Source: Diospyros lotus (taxonomy: Eukaryota; Streptophyta; Magnoliopsida; Ericales; Ebenaceae). Taken from it: a DNA stretch of 64,000 nt. The notes below the pieces were generated by a model, which saw nothing but the letters and a program-made list of their open reading frames with translations, had not been told where the DNA came from and made no database searches. The stretch is from NCBI RefSeq assembly GCF_014633365.1, contig NC_068347.1, positions 11,685,655 through 11,749,654 of the forward strand. Reading direction: 5' to 3'. A program made the translations under genes and the position numbers. Every line of letters begins with the position of its first letter. Position 1 is the first letter of the stretch. Positions 12,439 through 22,136 of the stretch are shown here, one piece after another.

Positions 12439-14794
12439 TGTAACACCCTTTTCCCCTAGAACTGTCAGAGAGGAAGTGCTATGGGGAAATAAAATAAAAC
12501 TAATTGATAAATTGAAATTTGATACCATAACTGAACATCTCAATCAAATTGAAATAAAAACTATGAGTCAAATAAATTGAAAACCATAAACTCTGTCTAA
12601 GGGAAAATCCCTCAATTGAAATATAAACTAATACTAAATTGACAAACACTATAAACTAACAAACTCCTAGATATCTTTAATCTTGAGCGGCTCCACGTAT
12701 ACACACTGACCATTGTTGCTAGGCCTCACATCTGGTACTCCTCTACTAGGACCTGGAATGGTGAAGAGTACAAGGTGAGCTGCAAAGCTTGGCAAGTAAT
12801 AAGGTGGAAAGAATAACTGAAGCTGAATCGAGAAATATCAATACTCATAAGATAATAACTATCCTTGTACTGAGAAATATAAGAATCACTGTAAGGTTGC
12901 ATTTACAAGATGTAATGCACATAAGCTGTGAAATAAATACAAGTATGAAAGTTTGGCTCATAGGCCCACATAGCTGTAATACATACCTGACTGATTTAAA
13001 TTCTGCAAACATAAAAGTTGTAAGCACATACTGTGGCTAATATGCCCTTAGCCCCCTTGTGGCCACCAGGCGGGCAACTCATAAACTGAGCTGTAATTGA
13101 AACTGATACTGATGGGATCCCCGTGGACAAGTTGTCTGGAGCACATAATGCAATGCTCATATAAATGCTGGCACACGATATGTAGTGCTCCATATAAATT
13201 CATGCTTAATGCTCATACCAAGATTTATACACATAATCTCACGAAATAATGTTGAACATGTCATAACAAAAGTATAAAATGCACAAGCTATTATTACTAT
13301 TATTGGAATCCACATATTATTCATATTTTCCCTTTGAATTATAGAATTTACTGATAATTATTTATTTATTTAATTAATTATTTAATTTTGAGGGTGCAAC
13401 ATGAAAACTTTCCGGGGGAGTCACCCATCCTATCACTACTCCCACCTGAGCACGCTTAACTTTGGAGTTCTTGCATTATTGATTGCCAAAAGGAATGCAG
13501 TGTATGGAAAACTTGGTGTGAGTGACTTGCACCCTACTGCCATTCGAATGTCTCCAAAATTCATTCAAATGAATTTGAAGGAACTAAAGCATTTGAACGT
13601 GATTTTTCAAGGCCATTCAAATACAATAGTAACCCATTCGAATGAGATGAATGGACTACACAAGGGTCATTTGAATGACAGAAATTTCATTCGAATGCTA
13701 GATGATACAAAATAAAGGCTATTCGGATCTTTCAAGGACTCATTCGAATTATAAAAAAACTCATTCGAATGACACACTGAAAACCTTAAGAACACATTCG
13801 GATACCACAAAAACTCATTCAAATGATGCGATAACACTAAGAACTCATTCGAATAACACCCAAAACTCATTCGAATGTATGAAACGTCATAAGAATAAAC
13901 TTACAGTAACAAAGACTGCATCTTGAATCGAAGCTTAATATTACTACACCATTCTAAAAAAAATCTTGGGAGAACAATCCCAATCGATATAGAATAACAT
14001 CAAGATAAATCGACAATCATACTGGGAAAGGAAACGCTTGCGAGAAAATTATGCATAGCTTATCAAAACTCACTGTACATTGATATACTACATGTATATA
14101 TATATATATAAACATATTGTCTGATCAATTTGAAAACTCAAATAAAGAGTTACTAAAACTAAGATTATTACTAAAACGTGATCCCGTAAGAATGGTTTAT
14201 CGGGATAGATACTTGCTCATGACTTCACTATTATACGCATACATATATATAGATATATAAACGTATCTGTTTACTGATACAAAATTGAAACATAACAAAG
14301 CTATTGAATAATCTGAAAACGTACTCTCAAGAACCTATAATGGAAGGGATTATAGGGAAGATACTTTCCTTTCAATCTCTCTGATTGACTTCTACGACTT
14401 CAATGGAAATCTCCTATGCCAATATCACTGTTGAAGCTTCTCCAATTCTCTGTTCTTCATAGCGTGAAGAGAAAACTAAACACTATGAATATATATATAA
14501 TGGAGAACAACCCTAAAAGCCCATCTCAATCTCCTATTATAACTTGGAGACCTCTCAGACTTCTCCTCACATGAGGATAAGCCAGCTCATAATATCACTA
14601 ATTAGAAATTAAATTCTAATAATCACTTCTTAAATGACCATCATGTCCTTGAACTTAATTCTTAAATAACTAAATGCCATTAAGTGCTATTTCTCAATTA
14701 AAAATCTCTAAATTTCCACATTAAATAATTAATTGGCAAATTTACTTTTAAATAATTCTAAATAAATTTTAGACCCTCTAATGGGTCATTACAT
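12439..14794 (-). repeat. Solo LTR S2 with a CATTCGAATG cluster, sibling of S5
   Basis: It starts TGTAACACCC and ends GGGTCATTACA. Its reverse complement (TGTAATGACCCATTAGAGGG at the start, GTTCTAGGGGAAAAGGGTG near the end) matches S5 (41315-44059), so it is a minus-strand member of the same family. It interrupts Tat-A pol between linker and protease. The flanks TGGGC and TCGAC agree at only three of five bases, so the target duplication has decayed or the LTR arose by exchange between copies. A minus-strand TATA-like run lies at 14488-14501. It lacks the 33-bp tandem repeat of S5. Confidence 0.85.
13541..13877. repeat. Cluster of about 14 CATTCGAATG palindromes in S2
   Basis: About 14 copies of the 10-bp palindrome CATTCGAATG or one- to two-base variants (CATTCAAATG, CATTTGAATG, ATTCGGAT) are spread over 337 bp at a mean spacing of 24 bp. 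Sequence between the copies is not conserved between units. The cluster is downstream of the minus-strand TATA box, so it would be transcribed. It corresponds in position to the ATCCGGAT cluster of S5. Confidence 0.9.
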
Positions 14795-15186
14795 CGACCC
14801 TGGCTGTTGATGCCATTTCTTGTCTGTTCTCGTCGGGGGCTTCATTTCTCTTCTCACCTTGCTGGGCTCAAGACCCTAGGCCTTGGGGCTATCATGGTAG
14901 CACTCCCGGGCCTCCTTCTGGTTAGTGTAAATGACCCCGACCTTGGTATATGACACCGGGAACTTCATGGCTAGGTCAGGGGTGGATACTATCGCACCCA
15001 TGATGTTGAGAGAGGGTCGACCGAGGGGTGCGTTGTACAGCGTTTGACAGTCAATGACCAGGTAACGGATGCCGATTGTTTTGATAAGGGGGGACGTTCC
15101 AAATGAAATTAACAAATCGACATAGCCCTTGACGCCTACCTGTTCTCCAGAAAAGCGAATCAGGTTCCCGTGGAATGGCCTCAACT
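14795..15186 (-). pseudogene. Tat-A protease, C-terminal part
   Basis: The minus strand reads RPFHGNLIRFSGEQVG, then YLVIDCQTLYNAPLGRPSLN and STPDLAMKFPVSYTKVGV, then NQKEARECY. This is the distal half of the retropepsin-like domain plus the start of the protease-RT linker, as seen in Tat-C (GEAVPVVGSIQFPVTLGDH to ARVCYVSS). The catalytic Asp-Ser/Thr-Gly segment would lie upstream, but the similarity stops near 15186, where unrelated plus-strand sequence begins. The N-terminal protease and the whole gag of Tat-A are missing from this junction, which looks like a deletion or recombination breakpoint. Confidence 0.8.
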
Positions 15187-15429
15187 ACTTTTCGAGGATA
15201 CCCATCTGATGTGAACGGTAAAGATGCAAAGGAGATCATTGTCCAAGAGCATGTAAGTCTTAGGCCAATTACTCATTCAAGGGCTAAACAATTTCAAAAG
15301 GAACTTGAGTTATTTATTGGGAAGACTCCAATCCATTTGGAAGAGTTAGAATTCAAAGTGAAGGAGTTAAAGCCCAAATTAATCACATTACTTGTTTGGT
15401 TGGAAGCCCAGGACCAGAATGCAATATAA
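15187..15429 (+). pseudogene. Gypsy polyprotein tail remnant with a RPITHSRAK motif
   Basis: A short plus-strand frame (84 codons from the ATG at 15175) contains SLRPITHSRAKQFQKELEL. The 'RP(I/M)T.(A/S)RAK' phrase is common in Ty3/gypsy polyproteins of plants, usually near an end of gag or pol. Nothing upstream extends it, because 15186 and below is Tat-A on the other strand. I treat it as a fragment of a different gypsy element joined at a breakpoint. The assignment rests on one short motif. Confidence 0.45.
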
Positions 15430-16016
15430 ACATTCCATGATCAAGCTCAAGTAATCAGCCCATCTACCAGGCCCAAGTCTTTCCAATAAGCCTAAGTCTC
15501 ATAACCGATGTCATGCATGATGTCACCCTTCATTGTTTGAGAGTGTTTTGTCTTTTATATATCATTGTGTTTTATCATCATGATTCTTCCCTTTGTCAAA
15601 AGTGGCATGGTGATGTTTTTCTTTATGCTTTTAGTTCGTCTTTTATCATCATTAGTCCCCTTTTGTTAAAAGAGGCAATCATGATTCTCTTTGTCAAAAG
15701 TGACATGATAATGTTTTACATTATGATTTTGGTTTGTCTTTTATCATCATTGGCCCTCTTTTGTTAAAAGAGGTAATGATTTTGTCTATCTTTAATTATT
15801 AGGTTTGTCTTTAAGACTAGTATTTATATGTGTGATCTTGTAATGTTTTGGCATGAACATTTTTATGAAGAAAGTGCAGAGTGCATTTTTTATCTTAATT
15901 CTTATCTAAGCAATTCATTTGTTTAGTGGAGAATTTATTTGATTCTTATCACTCTTCTTTCTTCTATCTTAGAGTGTGGTGAATCAAACTAGTATTTTCT
16001 TGTTTATGGTGAACTT
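15430..16016. repeat. AT-rich spacer with a roughly 100-bp tandem repeat
   Basis: Bases 15545-15790 repeat three times a block with 'gtcttttatatcatcat', 'cctttgtcaaaagtggcatg' and 'atgatgtttt' variants. No convincing gene is seen. It may be untranslated or LTR sequence of the element that left the RPITHSRAK tail. It ends at Cop-M, where the target duplication AACTT is 16012-16016. Confidence 0.5.
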
Positions 16017-17943
16017 TGTTAGAACGAGAGGTGCTATGGCACACACCAAGTGGGGGGGTGAATTGGATATTTTAAAAATCTTGATAGAACTTGAAAACTT
16101 TTTGACCCAATTGAGGTTTTAGTGATTTAAAACATAGAACATATAAAATGACAAATGTAAAGCGAGAAGAATAAATGAGACAAAGGATTTATAGTGATTC
16201 GGCTTAAACCAAGCCTAATCCACTACCTTAGCTCCCACTAAGGATTTTAAACCAATTCACTAAAACCTCCTACTTACACAAGTAGGCCCTCTAGCTACAC
16301 AAGCTAGGAAATACAACCTCCTACTTAAACCAAGTAGGCCCTCTAGTTACACAAGCTAGGAAAAACAAGAAGTATACAATTGGAGAGAATCTAAGAGATG
16401 AATCTCTTAGTTACAATGTCTCTCAAAAATGATACAAGGCTTGAAATGAATAATTACAAGTGAAGATCAATGCCTTGAAGAGAGAAAATTAAAGCACAGT
16501 CAATATAAATACAAATGTGTATATGATGTAAGCTCAAATAATTTTCTTTCCATCCATTAGCCTTCTCTTGATCATCCATGACATGTATATATAAGTGTCC
16601 CACAAAGTTGAGGAGAAATATAGCCGTTTGGAGCCGTTGGGATTTGAAAAAATAGCCGTTGGAAGCTTTCTGCGAAACACATAGTCGACAGAGAAAATAG
16701 GTTAGTCGACTATTTTATCAAATAAAATTAGCCATAGTCAATAGACAGAAAAGCATAGTCGACTATCTTATAACACAAAAATCTCATAGTCGACAGATAC
16801 ATATGCATAGTCGACTATTGCAAAAATGTGAAGAAAATTTTGAATTTTATGAACAAAAATAGTCGACAGATGAAAAGCCATAGTCGACTATCCTTACTTG
16901 ATAGTCGACAGATACAAAAATAGTCGACAGATCAAATCAGCATAGTCGACAATTTTCAGACATAGTCGACAGCACTAAACCACATAGTCGACTATCCACA
17001 AACATAGTCAACAGAACATAAACACATAGCCGACTATTATTTTTATAAAAACTGAAACGATAAATGATAACATGAAAAAGAATATTTTGAATCATAAAAT
17101 TCTTTAACATTGAAATCTCATAACTTTATTTCATCATCAAAATACAATTGTTTTTCATCATCAAAATTATATCAAATGTAAAACATCAATCTCCCCCTTT
17201 TTGATGATGACAAAACATTTTATGAAATACCCAAAAGTCTCCCCCTTTTTGTCATAAATCAAAAAGGATATATTTGAAAGAATTTTAACACAAGATTAAG
17301 AGGGGATTGGGCAAAACATCAATGGGGTAAGAGTACATGTGAGAAAAGATAAATTTTTACAAACTCCCCCTTAATAACACATATAAAAAAGATTCAACCC
17401 CAAAAGATGTATTGTCATCCAAGAGTAAGATTTTATTAAACAAAATCTTGGTGGTATGTTTCTATCCCTAACCTCCCTATGCTTATTAGTTTTTAGTAAT
17501 AATGAATTATGAGTTTTCACTTTATGATATTGTTGAAAACTTGTATTTATTTCTAAAAATTAAGGGAGAAGTATAATATGTTGATATATGCTTATGAGTA
17601 AAGGGAAAATAAAGTTTATTGATATATGCTAGAAATGCTTTCTTGATAAATGTTCTTAACTAGCATAAGTCAATTATGTGATAAGAGATATAAGTATGCT
17701 TTAATGCTAATTCATGTGAAGTATCTTGTCACAAAGCAAATGAAATGAAGATCATAGAAAGTAGGATAGAAATTGTGCATAGACTTATTCTCATCTAGTA
17801 TAAGAGAAATGCCTAGTATCATTCATCTCCCATCTATTTATCTATGGCATAATGAACTAAGTCATGCAAATATAAATATGCTTCTATAATCTATCCAAAC
17901 GTGATTTTGTTGAGAGATTGCCATAGAACCTACTGTTCTAACA
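16017..17943 (+). repeat. Cop-M 5' LTR
   Basis: The 1927-bp LTR begins TGTTAGAACGAGAGG and ends TACTGTTCTAACA, so the termini are inverted repeats. A TATA-like GTATATATAAGTG lies at 16585-16597. The ATAGTCGAC cluster starts about 85 bp downstream. Bases 17390-17943 are repeated at 19356-19909. A related but diverged LTR fragment (Cop-H) lies at 35162-36796. Confidence 0.88.
16680..17038. repeat. Cluster of about 15 ATAGTCGAC palindromes in the Cop-M LTR
   Basis: About 15 copies of CATAGTCGACTAT or the half-altered form ATAGTCGACAGA lie in 359 bp at a mean spacing of about 24 bp. The GTCGAC core is kept in most copies, and a few have one change (AGTCAA, AGCCGAC). The intervening bases are A/T-rich and not repeated as a unit. 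The cluster lies downstream of the TATA box and so within the probable transcript leader. Confidence 0.9.
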
Positions 17944-17945
17944 AT

Positions 17946-17958
17946 TGGTATCTGAGCC
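17946..17958 (+). other. Cop-M primer binding site
   Basis: TGGTATCTGAGCC lies two bases after the 5' LTR. It is close to TGGTATCAGAGC, the complement of the initiator tRNA-Met 3' end, which primes minus-strand DNA in many plant elements. One base differs from the usual form. Confidence 0.85.
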
Positions 17959-17999
17959 TAACTCCTTGTTTCAAGATCTAACAATCTAAGGAGAGATCC

Positions 18000-19106
18000 A
18001 TGGCTCTTAAGGAAGGTTATCCTACTAATGTGGCACCTTATTTTGATGGCTCTTATTATGATTTTTGGAGAAAGAGAATTTGTGTATTCATGACATCCAT
18101 CAATTGTTATCTGTGGTATATAGTGGAAAAGGGTTTTGTTTTAAAACCAAAGATGGAATGGGATGATCATGATAAAATGAATTTTTCTTTAAATATTAGA
18201 GCTATGCATATTTTACAGCATGCCCTAAGTGATGATATTTATGTTAAAGTTTCTAAATGCTCCAATGCTAAAGATATTCTAAACACTCTTGATTCATTAT
18301 ATCTTTCTAACAAATATTTTGAGCAAGTTGATGAAAATTCACAGGTTGAAAATTCATTGAATCATCAACAAATAAAGGAGAAAGGAAGTTCCCGTGCCTC
18401 TAGTGAAGAAAGCTCAAACATGTGTTTCATGGTAAATGAAGAAGAGAAGGTAACCTCTACTTCTACTCTTGTTATTAATATTGATCATGAGTCTAGTTCT
18501 TCGTATGCTTATAATGATGACATTGAGAATGATTTTTCAAATGAAGAGTTATTAAATGCTTTGAATGATTTATATGAAAATTTTGAAAATCTATGTTTGA
18601 AAAATAAATCTGTTCAAAAGAAATTAGATTTATTGTCAAAAGAATTAGAAGTTTTAAAATCTAAGAATGAATATTTGATTACTTCCAATAAAGAATTGTT
18701 AAAGGAAAATGTTTTGGAAGAATTTGAATTGAAATCCTCAAACAGTGCATTAAATGAGAAATCCATTTTAAAAGAGGAGATTACAAATTCATGTGATCAT
18801 GAACTAAGTGTTCAAAATTTCAATAGTCAAAGAGCTAATGTCAAAAGCTCACATTCACAGACCTCTCATGATGTTAAATGTTTTTATCGTTGCAAGAAAG
18901 GCCACATTGCATTTTGTTGTCCTTTTAAAAGGAAATCATCTAGTGGTCCTAATTTGAAATGGATTCCTAAGGGAACTAAGGTGTATACTGTTTCTCATAT
19001 TAAACCCCAAGGATCCAAGCAAGTTTTGATACCTAAAAACTCTCATTTTAAGAGGAATGTGCATAAGAATAAGAAGCAAACAATTTTCATAAAGAGGAAA
19101 CATTAG
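18000..19106 (+). CDS. Cop-M gag-like protein, 368 codons
   Basis: This structural protein would package element RNA into particles. The ATG at 18000 follows the primer site by 42 bp, the usual place for gag. Residues 1-105 fit a copia gag N-terminus (PYFDGSYYDFWRKRICVFM, LYLSNKYFEQ). Residues 150-270 are an acidic, Lys/Glu/Leu-rich coiled coil. Near residues 290-305 is a zinc knuckle with altered spacing: CFYRC then KKGHIAFCC, whereas Cys-X2-Cys-X4-His-X4-Cys is normal. The segment that normally links the N-terminal domain to the coiled coil seems shortened. The frame has no internal stop, but loss of pol means it can only act in trans. After the stop, 19107-19263 continues in another frame with QVWVPKGTFY and VVWAPKACG, which are common in such polyproteins. 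Confidence 0.75.
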   Translation: MALKEGYPTNVAPYFDGSYYDFWRKRICVFMTSINCYLWYIVEKGFVLKPKMEWDDHDKMNFSLNIRAMHILQHALSDDIYVKVSKCSNAKDILNTLDSLYLSNKYFEQVDENSQVENSLNHQQIKEKGSSRASSEESSNMCFMVNEEEKVTSTSTLVINIDHESSSSYAYNDDIENDFSNEELLNALNDLYENFENLCLKNKSVQKKLDLLSKELEVLKSKNEYLITSNKELLKENVLEEFELKSSNSALNEKSILKEEITNSCDHELSVQNFNSQRANVKSSHSQTSHDVKCFYRCKKGHIAFCCPFKRKSSSGPNLKWIPKGTKVYTVSHIKPQGSKQVLIPKNSHFKRNVHKNKKQTIFIKRKH

Positions 19107-19355
19107 TCCTTTGCTTCACATCCTAACTATTGGTATCATGTTTTTAACAAAGATTTTATAAGGAACTATCCCAAGGTTCTTAAACAAGTATGGGTTCCAA
19201 AGGGAACCTTCTATGCTAACAGTGGTGATCCCAAGGTGGTTTGGGCACCAAAGGCTTGTGGATAGTTATTATTGCAGAGTTGTTTGACATCCAAATGAAC
19301 TTTGAAGAGAAATTTTTATGGATAAGTCAAGCATGAAGGAAAAAGGGATGAAAAG
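19107..19355 (+). pseudogene. Start of Cop-M pol, cut by deletion
   Basis: Plus-strand sequence after the gag stop reads NKDFIRNYPKVLKQVWVPKG and DPKVVWAPKACG, then the decayed LLQSCLTSK. These words precede the protease in Sirevirus-like polyproteins. The similarity ends at 19355, where 3' LTR sequence begins, so this marks the left edge of the internal deletion. Confidence 0.55.
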
Positions 19356-19909
19356 AGATTCAACCCCAAAAGATGTATTATCATCCAAGAGTAAGATTTT
19401 ATTAAACAAAATCTTGGTGGTATGTTTCTGTCCCTAACCTCCCTATGCTTATTAGTTTTTGGTGATAATGAATTATGAGTTTTCATTTTATGATATTGTT
19501 GAAAACTTGTATTTATTTCTAAAAATTAAGGGAGAAGTATAATATGTTGATATATGCTTATGAGTAAAGGGAAAATAAAGTTTATTGATATATGCTAGAA
19601 ATGCTTTCTTGATAAATGTTCTTAACTAGCATAAGTCAATTATGTGATAAGAGATATAAGTATGCTTTAATGCTAATTCATGTGAAGTATCTTGTCACAA
19701 AGCAAATGAAATGAAGATCATAGAAAGTAGGATAGAAATTGTGCATAGACTTATTCTCATCTAGTATAAGAGAAATGCCTAGTATCATTCATCTCCCATC
19801 TATTTATCTATGGCATAATGAACTAAGTCATGCAAATATAAATATGCTTTTATAATCCATCCAAACGTGATTTTGTTGAGAGATTGCCATAGAACCTACT
19901 GTTCTAACA
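19356..19909 (+). repeat. Cop-M 3' LTR, distal 554 bp only
   Basis: Bases 19356-19909 align without gaps to 17390-17943 with seven transitions. The part of the LTR with the TATA box and palindrome cluster is missing. It ends GTTCTAACA and is followed by the AACTT target duplication. Confidence 0.9.
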
Positions 19910-20443
19910 AACTTTCTTATCAAACAAGGGGTGCTAGTATTTCTTTTGGATTATTTTTCTCAGCAGCCTCTTCATTACATCTTCGGGCCTTCTCTAATGT
20001 TGATTTAGGTTCTTGTTTAGAACCCGACATTCTATTACTGGCTATTGTGAGTTTCTTGGTGTCTTGGCATTCTAAGAAACAACCTACAATATATCATTCC
20101 ATAGCTGAAGATGAGTATCATGCCATAGCATTTACTGCAAGTGAGCTTACTTGGATTACCCAACTCTTATTGGATTTCCAAGTTTCTCCTTTTATTCCTG
20201 CTTTTCTATTTTGTGATAATTAGGTGGTCGTTCATGTTGACACAAATCCGATCTTTCATGAACGTACCAAGCATTTAGAGCTAAACTGCCATTTTATCGA
20301 GACAAAATCATAGCTGGTCAAGTCAAACTTCTTCCTATTCAGTCTCATCATCAGTTGGCAAATATGTTCACTAAGGCTTTGCCTCGCTCCCAACTTTCTT
20401 CACTATTATCCAAGATGGCCATCCTATATCCTTATGGTCCATC
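19910..20443 (+). pseudogene. Cop-L: copia RNase H, end of pol
   Basis: The plus strand encodes the C-terminal RNase H of an older Ty1/copia pol: FLVSWHSKKQPTIYHSIAED, EYHAIAFTASELTWITQLLL, LFCDN, then (after a TAG at 20221-20223 where Gln is usual) HVDTNPIFHERTKHLELNCH. A final part has LANMFTKALPRSQLS. Before Cop-M inserted, this joined directly to 16016. The N-terminal part of pol cannot be recognised on the left side. It is inactive because of the stop and truncation. Confidence 0.8.
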
Positions 20444-20455
20444 TTGAGGGGGAGT
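20444..20455 (+). other. Cop-L polypurine tract
   Basis: TTGAGGGGGAGT follows the pol stop and precedes an LTR-like segment. This is the usual plus-strand primer of copia elements. Confidence 0.75.
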
Positions 20456-20708
20456 AATAGAGTATTTATTTTTTTTAATTCATTGTATTTTTTCTTATTT
20501 GTATTTTGTTTGTTGTTGCTAAGCAATGGCATTTCTGTTGCAACTTTGTATTAGTTTAGGGTTATTATTTAAAGCTGAGATCTTAGAATAAAGTGGATCA
20601 ATTAGGCATAATATTTCTCTCGTGTTTGCCTTCTCTTCCAATAGTTTCCAAGCGAAGAGATTAGCATACTCTCAAAACAATTTCATGATTTTTGAACTAA
20701 TCTCAACA
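20456..20708 (+). repeat. Cop-L 3' LTR
   Basis: About 253 bp between the purine tract and TCTCAACA. The end fits the common copia terminus; the start (AATAGAGTATTT) is altered from the expected TGTTGAGA-like start. It contains no palindrome cluster. Confidence 0.6.
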
Positions 20709-20759
20709 GATATGGCTACTTCAACCTTAACTGTCTTCTCTGGTTCAACTTCATTTAAA

Positions 20760-21000
20760 GGTATATAAATTAGATACTTTATTGGTGCCAAAGAAATTTG
20801 TTGATGTTCCTCAGAAACCATAACCTCTTCTGCTTAGAGGTTACAATCTCTAGTTTCTCTCTAGTCTCTAATCATGATACCTACCCTTTTAGGGGTCAAA
20901 AGCTTCACTTTCAAATGAGATGTTAACACAACTACTTATGGATGTTAAGTGTAGTCTTGTTGAGGATGATATTATAATTGCTTAAGCCTCTAATCACAAG
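20760..21000 (-). pseudogene. Highly decayed gypsy protease remnant
   Basis: On the minus strand, GLSNYNIILNKTTLN is followed, in another frame, by TSHLKVKLLTPKRVGIMIRD and, after a TAG, REKLEIV. This order resembles the C-terminal protease of Tat-type elements (YNxILGR, HLKxKFPT, GDQ.xARxCY). Similarity is weak, and I rank this as a likely fragment only. Flanking bases 20709-20759 and 21001-21056 show nothing recognisable. Confidence 0.4.
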
Positions 21001-21056
21001 TCAACCATAATTGTTCTCCATTGAGGCTTTAATTCCCATTATAAGTGATATACCTG

Positions 21057-22082
21057 ACAAATATTAGAGACAATAGGCATGGGTCAGATCCATAGGTATG
21101 GGTCAAATACACCCTAAAAAATAACCTAAAAAGCCAAAGTGGAAAAAGCAAGAGTAAAGAGCATAAGTTGTGGCTGGAGGCTACCACTCAGTTACAACTG
21201 AGAGGCCTCTCGGTTCAAGGTTGCCCCATGGCCATAAGGAGCCCTTCAACCCTAGGAGCGTCACTCGAAACTAACGAATCCTCCCAGGGTAAAATACAAA
21301 GGCATGACAAAAGAGGCTAAGAGTGAACTGAGTGGCCTCTCGATTATAGCCGAGAGGCCTCTCAGTTCTTGGTATGTTTACGCTGCCTTAAACGTTCTTC
21401 AAACTTTGAGAGCCTTCCTTAAAGACAACAGACCCTCTCGGGCGTTCCTCAAATCCAAATATTCAGATAAGATAAGCAACATATCATTAAGAGTCCTAAT
21501 TCCACAAGGACTTTGGAACAATTGAGATAAACACCCTCCATGGGAAATTTCATAATGAAAGCCATCCATAACAATCCTAGTCCCAACTTGACTAGGGATA
21601 ATCAAGATAAGCATTATCTACAAAGAATCCTAATCCTGGGATAATCAAGATTACTCCATACTCCTCTATAAATAGGAGGCCCCTCTTTTCATTTAGGTAC
21701 GCTCACTCTGATACTCAAACCCTATTTTTGCTCTCAAACACTCAAAGACTAACTTATGCATCAGAGGGATTGTGCAGGAACAACCTCCTGTGCCTCTCAT
21801 CGTTTGTTTTGCCAGATCTCCCTATTCTCCAAGGTCACTCGATTCTCCAAAGTCTCTCGGTTCTTTGAGGCCACTCGGTTATTTTAGGCCTCTTGGTTAT
21901 TTTAGACCTCTTGTTCATTAGTAAGAAGCCATTCACCAGCACCTACAAGTCATCATCTCTCAAGGCCTTTTGATTCTTTTGGGCCTCCTGATTATTTTCA
22001 GGTCTCTTGATCATCCTTGCACATGGACATTAAGACCATCTTTCTCAAGTTACAAATCCATTGCTATATTTTGGCAACAATA
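21057..22082 (+). repeat. Tat-B 5' LTR with repeated CTCTCGGTT words
   Basis: The right end (TTTTGGCAACAATA) is placed by comparison with Tat-C, whose LTR ends TTTTGGCAACAACA just before a near-identical primer site. The left end near 21057 is uncertain. A TATA box (TATAAATA, 21667-21674) is clear. GAGAGGCCTCTCGGTTC, CTCTCGATT, CACTCGGTT and CCTCTTGGTT words recur about a dozen times at 21195-21440 and 21820-22020. The 3' partner is outside the window or lost. Confidence 0.7.
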
Positions 22083-22084
22083 AT

Positions 22085-22101
22085 TGGTGTTGTCTATGGG
22101 A
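22085..22101 (+). other. Tat-B primer binding site
   Basis: TGGTGTTGTCTATGGGA follows the LTR by two bases and matches the Tat-C site TGGCGTTGTCTGTGGGA at all but two positions. I cannot assign the priming tRNA with certainty. Confidence 0.7.
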
Positions 22102-22136
22102 AAGCACAATAAAAAGCCAAGCAAAGCTCATTATCA

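Larger units (their letters stand above)
16017..19909 (+). mobile_element. Cop-M: deleted Ty1/copia element (Sirevirus-like) with AACTT duplication
   Basis: The element is bounded by TGTTAGAAC and GTTCTAACA. The 5-bp target duplication AACTT is perfect (16012-16016 and 19910-19914). It has a full 5' LTR, a tRNA-Met-like primer site, a gag frame and then the last 554 bp of the 3' LTR. Protease, integrase, RT, RNase H and the first about 1.37 kb of the 3' LTR are gone. The duplication was formed at insertion, so the internal deletion came later. The two aligned LTR ends differ at 7 of 554 positions, all transitions, which makes this the youngest datable element here. A long LTR and a coiled-coil gag suggest Sirevirus, with moderate certainty. 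Confidence 0.88.

Noticed and set aside
12434..14799. A perfect target duplication around S2
   Set aside because: The flanks TGGGC and TCGAC agree at only three of five bases, so I do not claim one.
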